Shown: positions 17,684 through 26,668, counted from the first letter of the stretch. The stretch: DNA of 64,000 nt from Erythrobacteraceae bacterium (GCA_027489065.1 JAIYAM010000018.1:62001-126000); one strand, 5' to 3'. Notes: generated by a model from the sequence alone, not told the origin. Program-made: numbers and translations.

Positions 17684-18754
17684 TTACTCAGGCATCCCGG
17701 CGGCCAGCGCGAAGTGGTAGGCACGCTCGGCCAGCGGGCGCACCCGGTCGCTCATCGCCTGAGCGTGGGCGCTGGAGGCCGTGCCGTCGATCACCCGCTT
17801 CTTGATGCCCTGCATGATGCCTGCGAGCCGGAACAGGTTGTAGGCGAAGTACCAGTCCATCGGCGGCACAGGGAAGCCGGTGCGCGCGACATAGCGTTCG
17901 ACCGCTTCCTCCTGCGAGGGGATGCCGAGCGCTTCGATGTCGAGCCCCAACAGCCCCGCGCGGCCGTCCGCCGGGTTGTGCCAGTTGAGCATCAGGTAGC
18001 TGAAGTCGGCGATCGGATCGCCCAGCGTCGACAGCTCCCAGTCGAGCACCGCGATGATCCGGGGCTCCGTCTTGTGGAAGATCACGTTGTCGAGCCGGTA
18101 ATCGCCGTGCACCACGGATGATCCATGCTGCGGCGGGATGGTCTGTGGCAGCCACTCGATCAGCCGCTCCATCTCGGGCATCAGCTCGGTTTCGGAGAGC
18201 TTGTACTGCTTGGTCCAGCGGGTGATCTGGCGCGCGCAGTAATCGGTGGGCTTGCCGTAATCACCCATGCCGATGTTCTCGGGCTGGTTGAGGTGCAGGT
18301 CGGCCATCGTGTCGATCAGCGCGTGGTAATGGGCGCGGCGTTCCTCGGGCGACAGGCCGGGCAGCGCGCCGTTCCACAAGCTGCGGCCATCGGCCATGCT
18401 CATCACGAAGAACTTCGAGCCGATCACCTCGGGGTCCTCGCAGAGGCCGTAGGTGCGCGGCACGGGGAAGCCGGTCGGGTAGAGACCGGTCATCGCCGCA
18501 TATTCACGGTCGACCGCGTGGGCGCTCGGCAGCAGCTTGCCGAACGGTTGGCGGCGCAGCACGTAGCTCGCCCCCGGCGTGTCGATACGGTAGGTCGGGT
18601 TCGACTGGCCGCCCTTGAACTTGGTGTAGCTGATCGGGCCTTCGAAGCCCTCGACGTTTTCTTCGAACCATGCGGTCAGCGCGACAAGGTCGAGCGCATC
18701 CCTCTCGGTGACTTCGACGGTGCCGACCATTTCGGCGTCGTAATCGATATCCAT
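17684..18754 (-). CDS. APH-fold phosphotransferase (ACAD10/11 kinase-domain type)
   Basis: The 356-residue protein has an APH/kinase fold: [20 protein letters not shown] at the ATP lobe, the catalytic loop [13 protein letters not shown] and the metal-binding [19 protein letters not shown]. This subfamily corresponds to the kinase domain fused to acyl-CoA dehydrogenase in ACAD10/ACAD11 and to LvaA of the levulinate pathway, where a 4-hydroxyacyl-CoA is phosphorylated. The gene follows a Zn alcohol dehydrogenase with a one-base stop/start overlap. An ACAD of the matching type is two genes upstream, supporting the role by context. It is unlikely to be an antibiotic-resistance gene. Confidence 0.88.
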   Translation of the reverse strand: MDIDYDAEMVGTVEVTERDALDLVALTAWFEENVEGFEGPISYTKFKGGQSNPTYRIDTPGASYVLRRQPFGKLLPSAHAVDREYAAMTGLYPTGFPVPRTYGLCEDPEVIGSKFFVMSMADGRSLWNGALPGLSPEERRAHYHALIDTMADLHLNQPENIGMGDYGKPTDYCARQITRWTKQYKLSETELMPEMERLIEWLPQTIPPQHGSSVVHGDYRLDNVIFHKTEPRIIAVLDWELSTLGDPIADFSYLMLNWHNPADGRAGLLGLDIEALGIPSQEEAVERYVARTGFPVPPMDWYFAYNLFRLAGIMQGIKKRVIDGTASSAHAQAMSDRVRPLAERAYHFALAAGMPE

Positions 18755-19842
18755 CAGTCGAACACCACTACTGTGCGGGCCGAAGTGCCCTTGCGCATCG
18801 TGTCGAAGCCTTCGTTCACCGCTTCGAGCGGGATGCGCTCGGCGATGATCGTGTCGAGATCGAGCAGCCCGCGAAGGTAGAAATCCACGAGACGCGGCAG
18901 ATCGACGGGGAAGTGGTTCATCCCCATCAGCGCCCCCATCAGTTTCTTGCCGCCGAGCAGGTCGAAGGCGGACAGGCCGACCTTGCAGTCGAGCGGCATC
19001 ATCCCGAGGATCACCGCGGTCCCCCCGCGGCGCAGCGAAGCGACCGCGAGATCGGCGGAAGCCTGACGGCCGACCGCCTCGATCCCCCAATCGACTCCGC
19101 CGTTCGAGATCGCGACGATCTGCTTGGCGGCGTCTTCTGCAAGGGCATCGACGGTGTGGGTCGCGCCAAGCACTTCGGCAAGCGCGCGCTTCTCGGGGAG
19201 CGGATCTGCGGCGATGATCTTGGATGCGCCCGCGATTCTGGCGGCGTTGATCGCGGCAAGGCCCACCCCGCCGCAGCCCACCACCAGCACGGTCTCGCCC
19301 GGCGTGACCTTGCAGGCGTTGAAGATCGTCCCCGCGCCGGTCGTCACCGCGCAGCCGAGCAGGGCGGCACGGTCGAAGGGCATGTCCTTGTCGATGGACA
19401 CGCAGGCATGCTCGTGGATCAGCATCTGTTCCGAGAGGGCCGAAAGGTTGAGCATCTGGTTGACGGGCGAGCCATCGGCAAAGGCGATGCGCGAGGCATC
19501 GCCCTTGGCGCGGCGGGTGTCGCCGCCAAGGCACAGGGCCATGCGGCCCGTCACGCAGAATTCGCAGTGGCCGCAGAAAGCCGAAAGGCAGGAGACGACG
19601 TGATCGCCGGGCTTCACCGTGCACACCTCCGAACCGACGGCGCGCACGATCCCTGCCGCCTCGTGACCCGGAATGCAGGGCAGGGCGTGGGGGTAGTGCC
19701 CGTCGATGAAGTGCAGGTCCGAATGGCACAGGCCGCAAGCCTTGGTGTCGATCAGGACCTCGTGCGGGCCGGGCTCGGCATAGGTGACTTCTACGATCTT
19801 GAGCCCCTCGCCGGGTGCTTCGAGAATGGCGGCTTTTGCCAT
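18754..19842 (-). CDS. Zinc-dependent alcohol dehydrogenase
   Basis: The 362-residue medium-chain dehydrogenase has catalytic zinc ligands in ACGLCHSDLHF and PGHEAAGIV. Structural zinc cysteines lie in SAFCGHCEFCVTGRMALC, and the NAD-binding motif is VLVVGCGGVGLAA. It belongs to the class-III-like/aryl-alcohol group by these blocks. The substrate is unknown, possibly a hydroxylated chain in the same pathway. GGGAAAGGAACAAAC is a strong ribosome site at 19842. A dispersed repeat separates it from the upstream acyl-CoA dehydrogenase gene. Confidence 0.92.
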   Translation of the reverse strand: MAKAAILEAPGEGLKIVEVTYAEPGPHEVLIDTKACGLCHSDLHFIDGHYPHALPCIPGHEAAGIVRAVGSEVCTVKPGDHVVSCLSAFCGHCEFCVTGRMALCLGGDTRRAKGDASRIAFADGSPVNQMLNLSALSEQMLIHEHACVSIDKDMPFDRAALLGCAVTTGAGTIFNACKVTPGETVLVVGCGGVGLAAINAARIAGASKIIAADPLPEKRALAEVLGATHTVDALAEDAAKQIVAISNGGVDWGIEAVGRQASADLAVASLRRGGTAVILGMMPLDCKVGLSAFDLLGGKKLMGALMGMNHFPVDLPRLVDFYLRGLLDLDTIIAERIPLEAVNEGFDTMRKGTSARTVVVFD

Positions 19843-19852
19843 GTTTGTTCCT

Positions 19853-19985
19853 TTCCCTCCCGCATGCGGGAGGGGAGCGAGACTTGGGCTTGCCTCGCAA
19901 GGCCTAGTCGCAGCGGGGTGGGCCTTCCTCGCGGTTGGCCCGTGCCCACCCCCGCCCCCTCCCGCAAGCGGGAGGGGAGTTAAGT
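19853..19985. repeat. Dispersed palindromic repeat (copy A)
   Basis: It contains two GGGAGGGG hairpins (CCCTCCCGCATGCGGGAGGG at the left, CCCTCCCGCAAGCGGGAGGG at the right) separated by about 85 bp. The left half runs GAGCGAGACTTGG then GCCTAGTCGCAGCGGGGTGG. A near copy in reverse orientation lies at 42720-42806. It is REP-like. Confidence 0.75.
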
Positions 19986-19986
19986 G

Positions 19987-21321
19987 TCAGCGCGCCACGC
20001 CCATGTCTCCCGAGCTGAAGCTCTGCGGTTCGACCGCGCGGCCATGATCGCCGCGCAGGGCGTTCGCCGTCGGACCCGGGCGCGGGGCGTGCTTGGCGAA
20101 CTCCATGTGCGCGATCGAGCGGGCATGGACTTCGTCCGGCCCGTCGGCGAGGCGCAGAGTGCGCTGGTTGGCGTAAGAGCGGGCGAGGCCGTAGTCGTCC
20201 GACACACCGCCGCCGCCATGCGCCTGGATCGCGTCATCGATGATGCGCAGCGCCATGTTGGGCGCCTGCACCTTGATCATCGCGATTTCCTGCTTGGCGG
20301 CCTTGTTGCCGACCTTGTCCATCATGTCGGCGGCCTTGAGGCAGAGCAGACGGGTCATGTCGATGTCGATGCGGGCGCGCGCGACGCGCTCTTCCCACAC
20401 CGAATGCTTGTAGACCGGCTTGCCGAAGGCTTCGCGCTCCTGAAGGCGGCGGCACATCTTCTCCAGTGCCTCCTCAGCGGCGCCGATGGTGCGCATGCAG
20501 TGGTGGATGCGGCCCGGCCCGAGGCGCCCTTGGGCGATCTCGAAGCCGCGGCCCTCGCCGAGCAGGATGTTGTCGGCCGGCACGCGGACGTTGACCATCT
20601 CGACTTCCATGTGGCCGTGGGGCGCATCGTCATAGCCGAACACGGGCAGGTGGCGCAGGATGTTCACGCCGGGCGTGTCGATCGGCATGAGGATCTGCGA
20701 CTGCTGCGAATGGCGCTGGGCGTCAGGGTTGGTCTTGCCCATCAGGATCGCGATCTTGCAGCGCGGATCGCCGAGGCCCGAAGACCACCACTTGCGGCCG
20801 TTGATGATGTAGTGGTCGCCGTCGCGCTCGATGCGGGTCTCGATGTTGGTCGCGTCGGAGGAGGCGGTGTTCGGCTCGGTCATCAGGAAGGCCGAACGGA
20901 TCTCGCCGTTCATCAGCGGACGCAGCCAGGCTTCCTTCTGCTCGCGCGTGCCGTAACGGTGGAACACTTCCATGTTGCCGGTGTCGGGCGCCGAGCAGTT
21001 GAACACTTCCGAAGCCCAGCCGATGCGGCCCATTTCCTCGGCGCACATGGCGTATTCGAGGTTGGTGAGGCCGGGGCCTTCGAATTCGAAGGTGTCGTCG
21101 ACGTGGTGGTGGCTGTCGTTGCGCGGCGGCATGAACAGGTTCCAGATGCCGGCTTCCTTGGCCTTGGCCTTGGTCTCCTCGACGATGGGGAGGACCTTCC
21201 AGCGCTCACCCTCGTGCTCCTGCTGGTTATAGACCGCCATGTTCGGGCGGACATGCGCCTCGATGAAATCGCGCACGCGATTGCGCCAGTAAAGCTGGCG
21301 TTCGGTGGGTTCGAAATCCAT
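19987..21321 (-). CDS. Acyl-CoA dehydrogenase, ACAD10/11 type
   Basis: The 444-residue flavoprotein has the ACAD fold: [18 protein letters not shown] (flavin-binding), [19 protein letters not shown], and the C-terminal [20 protein letters not shown] with [20 protein letters not shown]. The ADGPDEVH signature, with Asp where most ACADs have the catalytic Glu, is typical of ACAD10/11-type enzymes that work on phosphorylated 4-hydroxyacyl-CoA. It lies in one transcription unit with the APH-type kinase. GAGAGGAACTACCCC precedes the ATG. Confidence 0.93.
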   Translation of the reverse strand: MDFEPTERQLYWRNRVRDFIEAHVRPNMAVYNQQEHEGERWKVLPIVEETKAKAKEAGIWNLFMPPRNDSHHHVDDTFEFEGPGLTNLEYAMCAEEMGRIGWASEVFNCSAPDTGNMEVFHRYGTREQKEAWLRPLMNGEIRSAFLMTEPNTASSDATNIETRIERDGDHYIINGRKWWSSGLGDPRCKIAILMGKTNPDAQRHSQQSQILMPIDTPGVNILRHLPVFGYDDAPHGHMEVEMVNVRVPADNILLGEGRGFEIAQGRLGPGRIHHCMRTIGAAEEALEKMCRRLQEREAFGKPVYKHSVWEERVARARIDIDMTRLLCLKAADMMDKVGNKAAKQEIAMIKVQAPNMALRIIDDAIQAHGGGGVSDDYGLARSYANQRTLRLADGPDEVHARSIAHMEFAKHAPRPGPTANALRGDHGRAVEPQSFSSGDMGVAR

Positions 21322-21412
21322 GGGGTAGTTCCTCTCTCGTCCTATTTAAAAACCGAATCTGCGGGCGACCTTTGCAGAGCCAAAGCCACCCGCCAAGCTG
21401 TCATTTGTGGCG

Positions 21413-22885
21413 TCAGGCGCCGATCGAGTGCCCCTCCGGGTCGGCGCGGGCAGCCTCGTCGAGCGGGCTTGCAGGGGCGTGCGCGTGACGCGCCGCCAAC
21501 CGTTCGAGCCGCGCCTCGTGCTCGGCGCGGCTGATCGGGAAGCGGGCGAGCCACCATGCTGACGCAAGTCCGAGCACAACCACGGCCACCCCGAAGGCGA
21601 TCACGAAATCTGCGATGATTCCCGGTGCCACGCTCCCCGGCGTTGCGTTGGTCGGAAGGCCGGAGAAGGCGATGATCTGCCCGGTGAGGAAGATGCCCCC
21701 GCCGGTCGCGCACTTCTGGATCAGCCAGTTGCCCGAATAGAACGAAGCTTCCGCCCTCCGCCCCGTCTTCTCCTCGAACTCCTCGATGACCTCGGCGATC
21801 ATCGAGGTGGCCGAAACCACCGCCGTGGTACCGAGCGCGTTGGCGAACAGCAGCAGGGCATAGAAGGCGTAGCTGGAGGCGTTGGTCCCGACCTCCGGCC
21901 AAATGCCGGCGAGCAGCAAGACATAGGGCGCAAGGCCGATCACCACGCCCGCCACCGCCGAGATCGCCGCCGCCCGCGCCTTGCCGAACCTCCGGTGCAG
22001 CGGGGCGATGATAACGAACATCAGCACCACCGAGGCGAACAGCACGAAGGGGAACAGCATCAATTGATCACCCGAGAGCCGCCACACGAAGAGGTTGAGG
22101 TAATTGGTGATCGAGAACACCATTCCCTGGCTCACATAGGCGGCGAGCGCCCCGGCGGCGAAGATCAGGAAAGCCCGCTCGGAAAAAACCTCGACGATCT
22201 CGGCGAAAGCGAGGCGCATCGAGAAGGGCGGGGGCTTGTGCGCGGGCAGGTGCGCCAGCAGGCGGTGCTGACCCAGTGCCGAGCCGATCACCGAGATGGC
22301 CATCAGCGCCGCACCGAACAGGCCGAAATTGGCATAGCCCTCGGCCTGGAGCAGGCCTTCCTTGCCCGGCATGAACACCGTGTAGGCGAGCACCATCATC
22401 ATCAGCCCACCGATCCACGCGGCTAGCGCGCGGTAGCGGAACAGGGTCGTGCGCTCGTCGTAGTCCTGCGTCAGCTCGGGCACGAGGCTGATGGAGGGGA
22501 CCTCGCACGCGGACAGCAGCAGCCGCACGAGGATCGCGATGCCGACGAGGCCGAGGAAGCTCGGCGGCCCAGCCGCCTGCGCGCTCCACAGCACGGCCCA
22601 TGCGACGGCAAGCGGCAGGGGCGCGATGTAGAGCCACGGCAGGCGGCGGCCCCAGCGCGAGTAGGTGCGGTCGGAAAGGTTGCCGATGAAGGGATCGACC
22701 GCGGCATCGACCAGCAACGCGATCAGCAGTGCGAGGCTGACCGAGCCTGCGTCCATGCCCAGGACCTGATTGTAGTAGATCAGCAGGAAGAACGAGAAGC
22801 CGTTGTCCTTCACCCCGAAGGCAATCGAGCCGGCACCGTGGATCATCTTCAGGCGAAGGGGCAGTGGACCTTGGGCAGCTTTCAT
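21413..22885 (-). CDS. MFS transporter of the GPH cation symporter family
   Basis: The 490-residue protein has 12 hydrophobic segments. The GPH-type N-terminus has IHGAGSIAFGVKDNGFSFFL, then VDAAVDPFIGNLSDRTYSRW and GRRLPWLYIAPLPLAVAW. GPH members co-transport sugars, glucuronides or other organic acids with a cation. Those next to acyl-CoA genes in Sphingomonads are annotated only broadly. It starts the minus-strand arm of the catabolic locus, divergent from the acyl-CoA dehydrogenase at 23097, and may import the substrate. Confidence 0.88.
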   Translation of the reverse strand: MKAAQGPLPLRLKMIHGAGSIAFGVKDNGFSFFLLIYYNQVLGMDAGSVSLALLIALLVDAAVDPFIGNLSDRTYSRWGRRLPWLYIAPLPLAVAWAVLWSAQAAGPPSFLGLVGIAILVRLLLSACEVPSISLVPELTQDYDERTTLFRYRALAAWIGGLMMMVLAYTVFMPGKEGLLQAEGYANFGLFGAALMAISVIGSALGQHRLLAHLPAHKPPPFSMRLAFAEIVEVFSERAFLIFAAGALAAYVSQGMVFSITNYLNLFVWRLSGDQLMLFPFVLFASVVLMFVIIAPLHRRFGKARAAAISAVAGVVIGLAPYVLLLAGIWPEVGTNASSYAFYALLLFANALGTTAVVSATSMIAEVIEEFEEKTGRRAEASFYSGNWLIQKCATGGGIFLTGQIIAFSGLPTNATPGSVAPGIIADFVIAFGVAVVVLGLASAWWLARFPISRAEHEARLERLAARHAHAPASPLDEAARADPEGHSIGA

Positions 22886-22994
22886 GCGGCGCGCCTCTCC
22901 ATCCTCGCCGCGCGGCTCGTTGCGATCATCCGGAACTCCCTCTCTCGGGGAGCGACCCTAGGGCGAAAGCGCGTGACGTCAATCGCGCTCATCC

Positions 22995-23067
22995 TGACGC
23001 TACGGCATTCTGGCGAGGGCGAAGAGCGCTTGCAGCCGTGCGCGGAATGCCACTAACGTAAGCGTCA
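22995..23067. promoter_or_regulatory. Inverted-repeat operator candidate in the divergent promoter
   Basis: TGACGCTACGGCATTC (22995-23010) is mirrored by a sequence ending AACGTAAGCGTCAAG (23045-23068): GAATGCC...ACGTAAGCGTCA. Both contain TGACGCT(T)ACG, the core of the perfect palindrome at 16006. It lies between the divergent MFS and acyl-CoA dehydrogenase genes and 30-100 bp upstream of the latter. Confidence 0.5.
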
Positions 23068-23096
23068 AGTTTGAGCCTGAGAGAGGAGAATCGGTC

Positions 23097-24290
23097 ATGG
23101 CCGATCTGGAAGCATTCCGCGCCGAAACCCGTGCGTGGCTGGAAGCGAACTGCCCGCCCGAAATGCGCGAGCCCGTCCGCGACGAGAGCGACATCTATTG
23201 GGGCGGGCGCCGCGCCACCTTCAAGAACGATGCCCAGAAGGCCTGGCTCGAAGCCTGTGTGGCCAAGGGCTACACCGTGCCTAGCTGGCCCAAGGCCTAT
23301 GGCGGGGCGGGTCTAAGCCCGGCCGAAGCCAAGGTGCTGCGCGAAGAGATGGGCCGCATCAGCGCCCGCCCGCCGCTCAGCTCCTTCGGCATCTGGATGC
23401 TCGGCCCGGCGCTGCTGCACTTCGGCACCGAGGGTCAGAAGCAGCGCTTCCTCAACGAGATCGCGCGCGGCGAGATCCGCTGGTGCCAGGGCTATTCGGA
23501 GCCGGGCTCGGGCAGCGACCTCGTATCCTTGCAGACCTTCGGCGAGGACAAGGGCGATCACTGGGTCGTCAACGGCCAGAAGATCTGGACCTCCTATGCC
23601 GACCACGCCGACTGGATCTTCTGCCTCGTGCGCACCGACAAGGCGGACAAGTATCAGGGCATCACCTTCATGCTCTTCGACATGGCGAGCGAAGGCGTGA
23701 CCACCAAGCCGATCCTGCTGATCAGCGGCAATTCGCCCTTCTGCGAAACCTTCTTCGACAATGTCGCCGTGCCGAAGTCCTATGGCGATGACTGCCCGGC
23801 GCAGGTCGGCACGGTCAATCGCGGCTGGGACGTCGCCAAGTATCTGCTCGGCCACGAGCGCGAGATGATCTCGGGCGCCGACGGCGGGGATCGTACCGCC
23901 GGAATCGGCGCGGCGATGAAGCGCCATGCGACCAAGCTGGGCGACGATCTCGATCCGGTGCTGCGCGCCGAGCTCGCGATGTTCGATGTCGATGCGCTCG
24001 CCTACACCGCGATGGGCGAGAAGTTCCTCGACGAGATCAAGGTCGGCAAGGCGCACCCCGCGCAGCCGAACATGATGAAATATGCCGGCACCGAGCTCAA
24101 CAAGCGCCGCCACGAACTGGTGATGGCGGTCGGCGGGTCGCGCTCTCTGGAGTGGGAGAGCGAGGCGACCGAGGGCGGCAAGCCGTCGCGCAACTGGCTG
24201 CGTACCAAGGCGAACTCGATCGAGGGCGGCACCAGCGAGGTGATGCTCAACGTGATCGCCAAGCGCATTCTCGACCTGCCGGGCGCCTGA
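23097..24290 (+). CDS. Acyl-CoA dehydrogenase (catalytic-subunit type)
   Basis: The 397-residue ACAD has flavin-binding QGYSEPGSGSDLVSLQT, KIWTSYADHADWIFCLVRT and the C-terminal NSIEGGTSEVMLNVIAKRIL. That last block carries the Glu expected as catalytic base. The family (FadE26/28-like by the SIEGGTSE block) often acts with a second ACAD subunit. The next gene encodes a second ACAD lacking this Glu. GAGAGAGGAGAAT is the ribosome site. The substrate is unknown. Confidence 0.92.
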   Translation: MADLEAFRAETRAWLEANCPPEMREPVRDESDIYWGGRRATFKNDAQKAWLEACVAKGYTVPSWPKAYGGAGLSPAEAKVLREEMGRISARPPLSSFGIWMLGPALLHFGTEGQKQRFLNEIARGEIRWCQGYSEPGSGSDLVSLQTFGEDKGDHWVVNGQKIWTSYADHADWIFCLVRTDKADKYQGITFMLFDMASEGVTTKPILLISGNSPFCETFFDNVAVPKSYGDDCPAQVGTVNRGWDVAKYLLGHEREMISGADGGDRTAGIGAAMKRHATKLGDDLDPVLRAELAMFDVDALAYTAMGEKFLDEIKVGKAHPAQPNMMKYAGTELNKRRHELVMAVGGSRSLEWESEATEGGKPSRNWLRTKANSIEGGTSEVMLNVIAKRILDLPGA

Positions 24291-24305
24291 TTTAGCAACA
24301 CGCGC

Positions 24306-24382
24306 CTCCCCGGGCTTGACCCGGGGCCCCGCTTCCATTGGCGGGGAAGAAGGCAGCGGGGTCCCGGGTCAAGCCCGGGAAG
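24306..24382. repeat. 28-bp-arm inverted repeat between two ACAD genes
   Basis: The left arm (24306-24333) contains CCCGGGCTTGACCCGGG and the right arm (24355-24382) contains CCCGGGTCAAGCCCGGG, nearly perfect complements. It is a REP/ERIC-like palindrome in the 116-bp gap. It could attenuate readthrough from the first ACAD gene or stabilise its mRNA. Confidence 0.75.
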
Positions 24383-24406
24383 ACGAAGAATTGGAGAGGG
24401 AAAACA

Positions 24407-25546
24407 ATGCCCCTGTATCACGACGAAGATCAGGCGATGCTCGCCGACACCGCGCGCGGCTTCATTGCCGAGGAAGGCAATATCGCCAAGCAGCTGCGCC
24501 ACTGGCGCGACCGCAATTGCAAGGACGGCTTCGGCCACGGCTTATGGAAGCAGATGGCCGAGATGGGCTTCACCGGCATGCTGGTGGAGGAAGCCGACGG
24601 CGGGCTCGGCATGGGCCATGTCGAGGCGGGGATCGTGCTGGAAGAGATCGGCCGCAACCTCACGCCTTCGCCCTTCCTCACCTCCTCGGTGCTGGCGGCG
24701 ACCGCGCTGAAGCACGGATCGAATGACCTCAAGGGCCGCTACCTTCCCGGGCTCATTGCGGGCGATTCCGTCTTCGCCGTGGCGATTGACGAGACCGCCA
24801 AGCACCGCCCATCGCGCATCGCCACCCGCGCCGAGAAGTCGGGCAATGGGTTCCGCCTGACGGGCTCCAAGAGCTTCGTCATTCAGGGCGCCAGCTCCGA
24901 CATGATCGTGGTCGCGGCGCGCACGAGCGGCTCGGATGAGGACGCGGACGGGATCACGCTGTTCGCCGTCCCCAAGGACGCTTCGGGCATGAGCCATGAG
25001 GCGGTGCGGCTGGTCGATTCCTCGATGGCGACCCACACGAAGTTCGACGGTGTCGAGCTCGATGGCGACGCCGTGATCGGCGAGATCGACGGCGGACGCG
25101 CCGTGCTCGATGCCATGCTGCTCGCCGGCCGCGTCGGCGCGGCGGCGGAAGGCGTCGGCGTCGCGCGCGGGGCGATGGACATGACCGTCGACTACCTCAA
25201 GCAGAGGAAGCAGTTCGGCAAGCTGATCGGCGAATTCCAGGCGCTCCAGCACCGCGCCAGCCACCTCTATTCCGAGGTCGAGATCGCCCGCGCGGTCACC
25301 ATCAAGGCGCAGCAACTGCTCGATGCAGGCGCGCCGAGTGCCGAACTGATGGCGAGCGTCGCCAAGGCCAAGGTCGCCAAGACCGCGCGCCTTGCGGTGC
25401 AGGAAGGCGTGCAGATGCACGGCGGCATCGGCATGACCGACGAATACGACATCGGCCTCTACATGAAGCGCGACCGCGCCTTGGCCGAATTCCTGGGCGA
25501 TGCCTATTTCCACGCAAACCGCGTGGCCGAACTTAGCGGGTACTGA
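24407..25546 (+). CDS. Acyl-CoA dehydrogenase-like protein, probable second subunit
   Basis: The 379-residue protein has the ACAD domains, with RKQFGKLIGEFQALQHR and QMHGGIGMTDEYDIGLYMK. At the position of the usual (I/Y)EGT catalytic block it reads ALAEFLGDAYFHANRVAEL, so the canonical Glu is missing. With the adjacent complete ACAD this resembles alpha2beta2 heteromeric dehydrogenases known from sterol side-chain degradation. Start at 24407 follows TTGGAGAGGGAAAACA; upstream in-frame sequence is the palindromic repeat. Confidence 0.9.
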   Translation: MPLYHDEDQAMLADTARGFIAEEGNIAKQLRHWRDRNCKDGFGHGLWKQMAEMGFTGMLVEEADGGLGMGHVEAGIVLEEIGRNLTPSPFLTSSVLAATALKHGSNDLKGRYLPGLIAGDSVFAVAIDETAKHRPSRIATRAEKSGNGFRLTGSKSFVIQGASSDMIVVAARTSGSDEDADGITLFAVPKDASGMSHEAVRLVDSSMATHTKFDGVELDGDAVIGEIDGGRAVLDAMLLAGRVGAAAEGVGVARGAMDMTVDYLKQRKQFGKLIGEFQALQHRASHLYSEVEIARAVTIKAQQLLDAGAPSAELMASVAKAKVAKTARLAVQEGVQMHGGIGMTDEYDIGLYMKRDRALAEFLGDAYFHANRVAELSGY

Positions 25547-25560
25547 GCAACCATCGCTCC

Positions 25561-25664
25561 TCGTCATTGCGAGGAGCCGCAGGCGACGCCGCAATCCATG
25601 GATCACGCTCTCCGAGAGCGGCAAGGTTGGTCCATGGATTGCTTCGCTTCGCTCGCAATGACGA
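25561..25664. repeat. CATTGCGAG-type dispersed palindrome (copy 1)
   Basis: The outer arms TCGTCATTGCGAG and CTCGCAATGACGA are perfect complements, and CCATGGAT/ATCCATGG lie inside. The segment GCCGCAGGCGACG is on the left and GCTTCGCTTCGCTCG on the right. A second copy in inverted orientation is at 35643-35746 in the his operon. It lies between the ACAD and SDR genes. Confidence 0.8.
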
Positions 25665-25684
25665 ATGAGGGAGCAGTTAATACA

Positions 25685-26497
25685 ATGAACATTCAATCAC
25701 TCTTCAGCCTCGAAGGCCGCATCGCCCTCGTCACCGGCGGCAGCCGCGGGATCGGCAAGATGTTCGTCGAGGGCCTGCTCGCCGCAGGCTGCGCGCGGGT
25801 CTACATCTCGGCGCGCAAGGTCGAGCAGATGCAGGCCACGATCGACGAGTTCGGCGCGGACCGCGTCATCGGCATCTCCGCCGACCTTTCGCAGATGGAC
25901 GGCATGGTGAGCCTCGCCAATGAGCTGAAGGCGCGCGAGAGCCGGCTCGACATCCTCATCAACAATGCCGGCGCGGCCTGGGGCCAGCCCTATCTCGAGT
26001 TCTCCGAGGCCGGCTGGCACCGGACGATGGACCTGAACGTCAAGACGCCGTTTTTCCTCACCCAGAAGCTCCACGACCTGCTGGTCGCCGGCGGCAAGGC
26101 GGGGCATCCGGCCAAGGTGATCCACGTCTCCTCGATTGACGGGCAGCGGATCAACCCGTGGGAGACCTACGCCTATCAGGCTTCCAAGGCGGCAGTGATC
26201 CAGCTGACACGGCGCATGGCCGCGCGGCTTATCCAGGACAATATCGTCGTCTCTTCGATCGCGCCGGGGGCCTTCCCGTCCGAGATGAACAAGGCCGCCA
26301 AGGACGCGCCGGACGCTTCGGCCTCGGGCATCCCGGCCAAGCGCATCGGCACGGCCGAGGATATGGCGGCGGCCGCGATTTATCTGTGCAGCCGCGCCGG
26401 CGACTACGTGGTGGGCGAGACGCTCACGGTCGATGGCGGGGTGGTCAACGCGCTCCTCCCCAACCACTTCGCCGATCCGAGCGGCGGCGGGCACTAA
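25685..26497 (+). CDS. SDR-family NAD(P)-dependent oxidoreductase
   Basis: The 270-residue protein is a classical SDR: VTGGSRGIGK (cofactor loop), LINNAG, HVSSIDG and YAYQASKAAV (catalytic Tyr-x3-Lys), and the C-terminal TVDGG. It would reduce or oxidise a carbonyl/hydroxyl. In the locus it could act on a keto or hydroxyl intermediate, as LvaD does in the levulinate pathway; this is inference. GAGGGAGCAGTTAATACA is the ribosome region. A strong terminator follows. Confidence 0.94.
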   Translation: MNIQSLFSLEGRIALVTGGSRGIGKMFVEGLLAAGCARVYISARKVEQMQATIDEFGADRVIGISADLSQMDGMVSLANELKARESRLDILINNAGAAWGQPYLEFSEAGWHRTMDLNVKTPFFLTQKLHDLLVAGGKAGHPAKVIHVSSIDGQRINPWETYAYQASKAAVIQLTRRMAARLIQDNIVVSSIAPGAFPSEMNKAAKDAPDASASGIPAKRIGTAEDMAAAAIYLCSRAGDYVVGETLTVDGGVVNALLPNHFADPSGGGH

Positions 26498-26518
26498 GCT
26501 TCCGCGCACTCGACACGA

Positions 26519-26552
26519 AAAGGGCCGCCGGAGCGATCCGGCGGCCCTTTTT
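26519..26552 (+). terminator. Strong rho-independent terminator
   Basis: A perfect 14-bp GC-rich stem (arms 26519-26532 and 26537-26550, GCGA loop) ends in a T run (CCCTTTTT). It closes the plus-strand acyl-CoA transcription unit. Confidence 0.9.
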
Positions 26553-26668
26553 CGATGCCTTCAGCGGCCAGAGCGCCGCTTGAACAGGATCAACGGCGCA
26601 AGGAGGCGGCACAATCGGCTCTTGAAATGGTTGATTCAGAAGGACATCCCGCCTCTTGGAGAGAGCCA

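Noticed and set aside
17684..18754. Aminoglycoside resistance gene
   Set aside because: Although APH-fold, the motifs and the ACAD neighbours point to the ACAD10/11 kinase group.
17684..19900. 738-residue open frame on the minus strand covering kinase and alcohol dehydrogenase
   Set aside because: Only the last 356 residues are the kinase; the first part is the wrong frame of the alcohol dehydrogenase gene.
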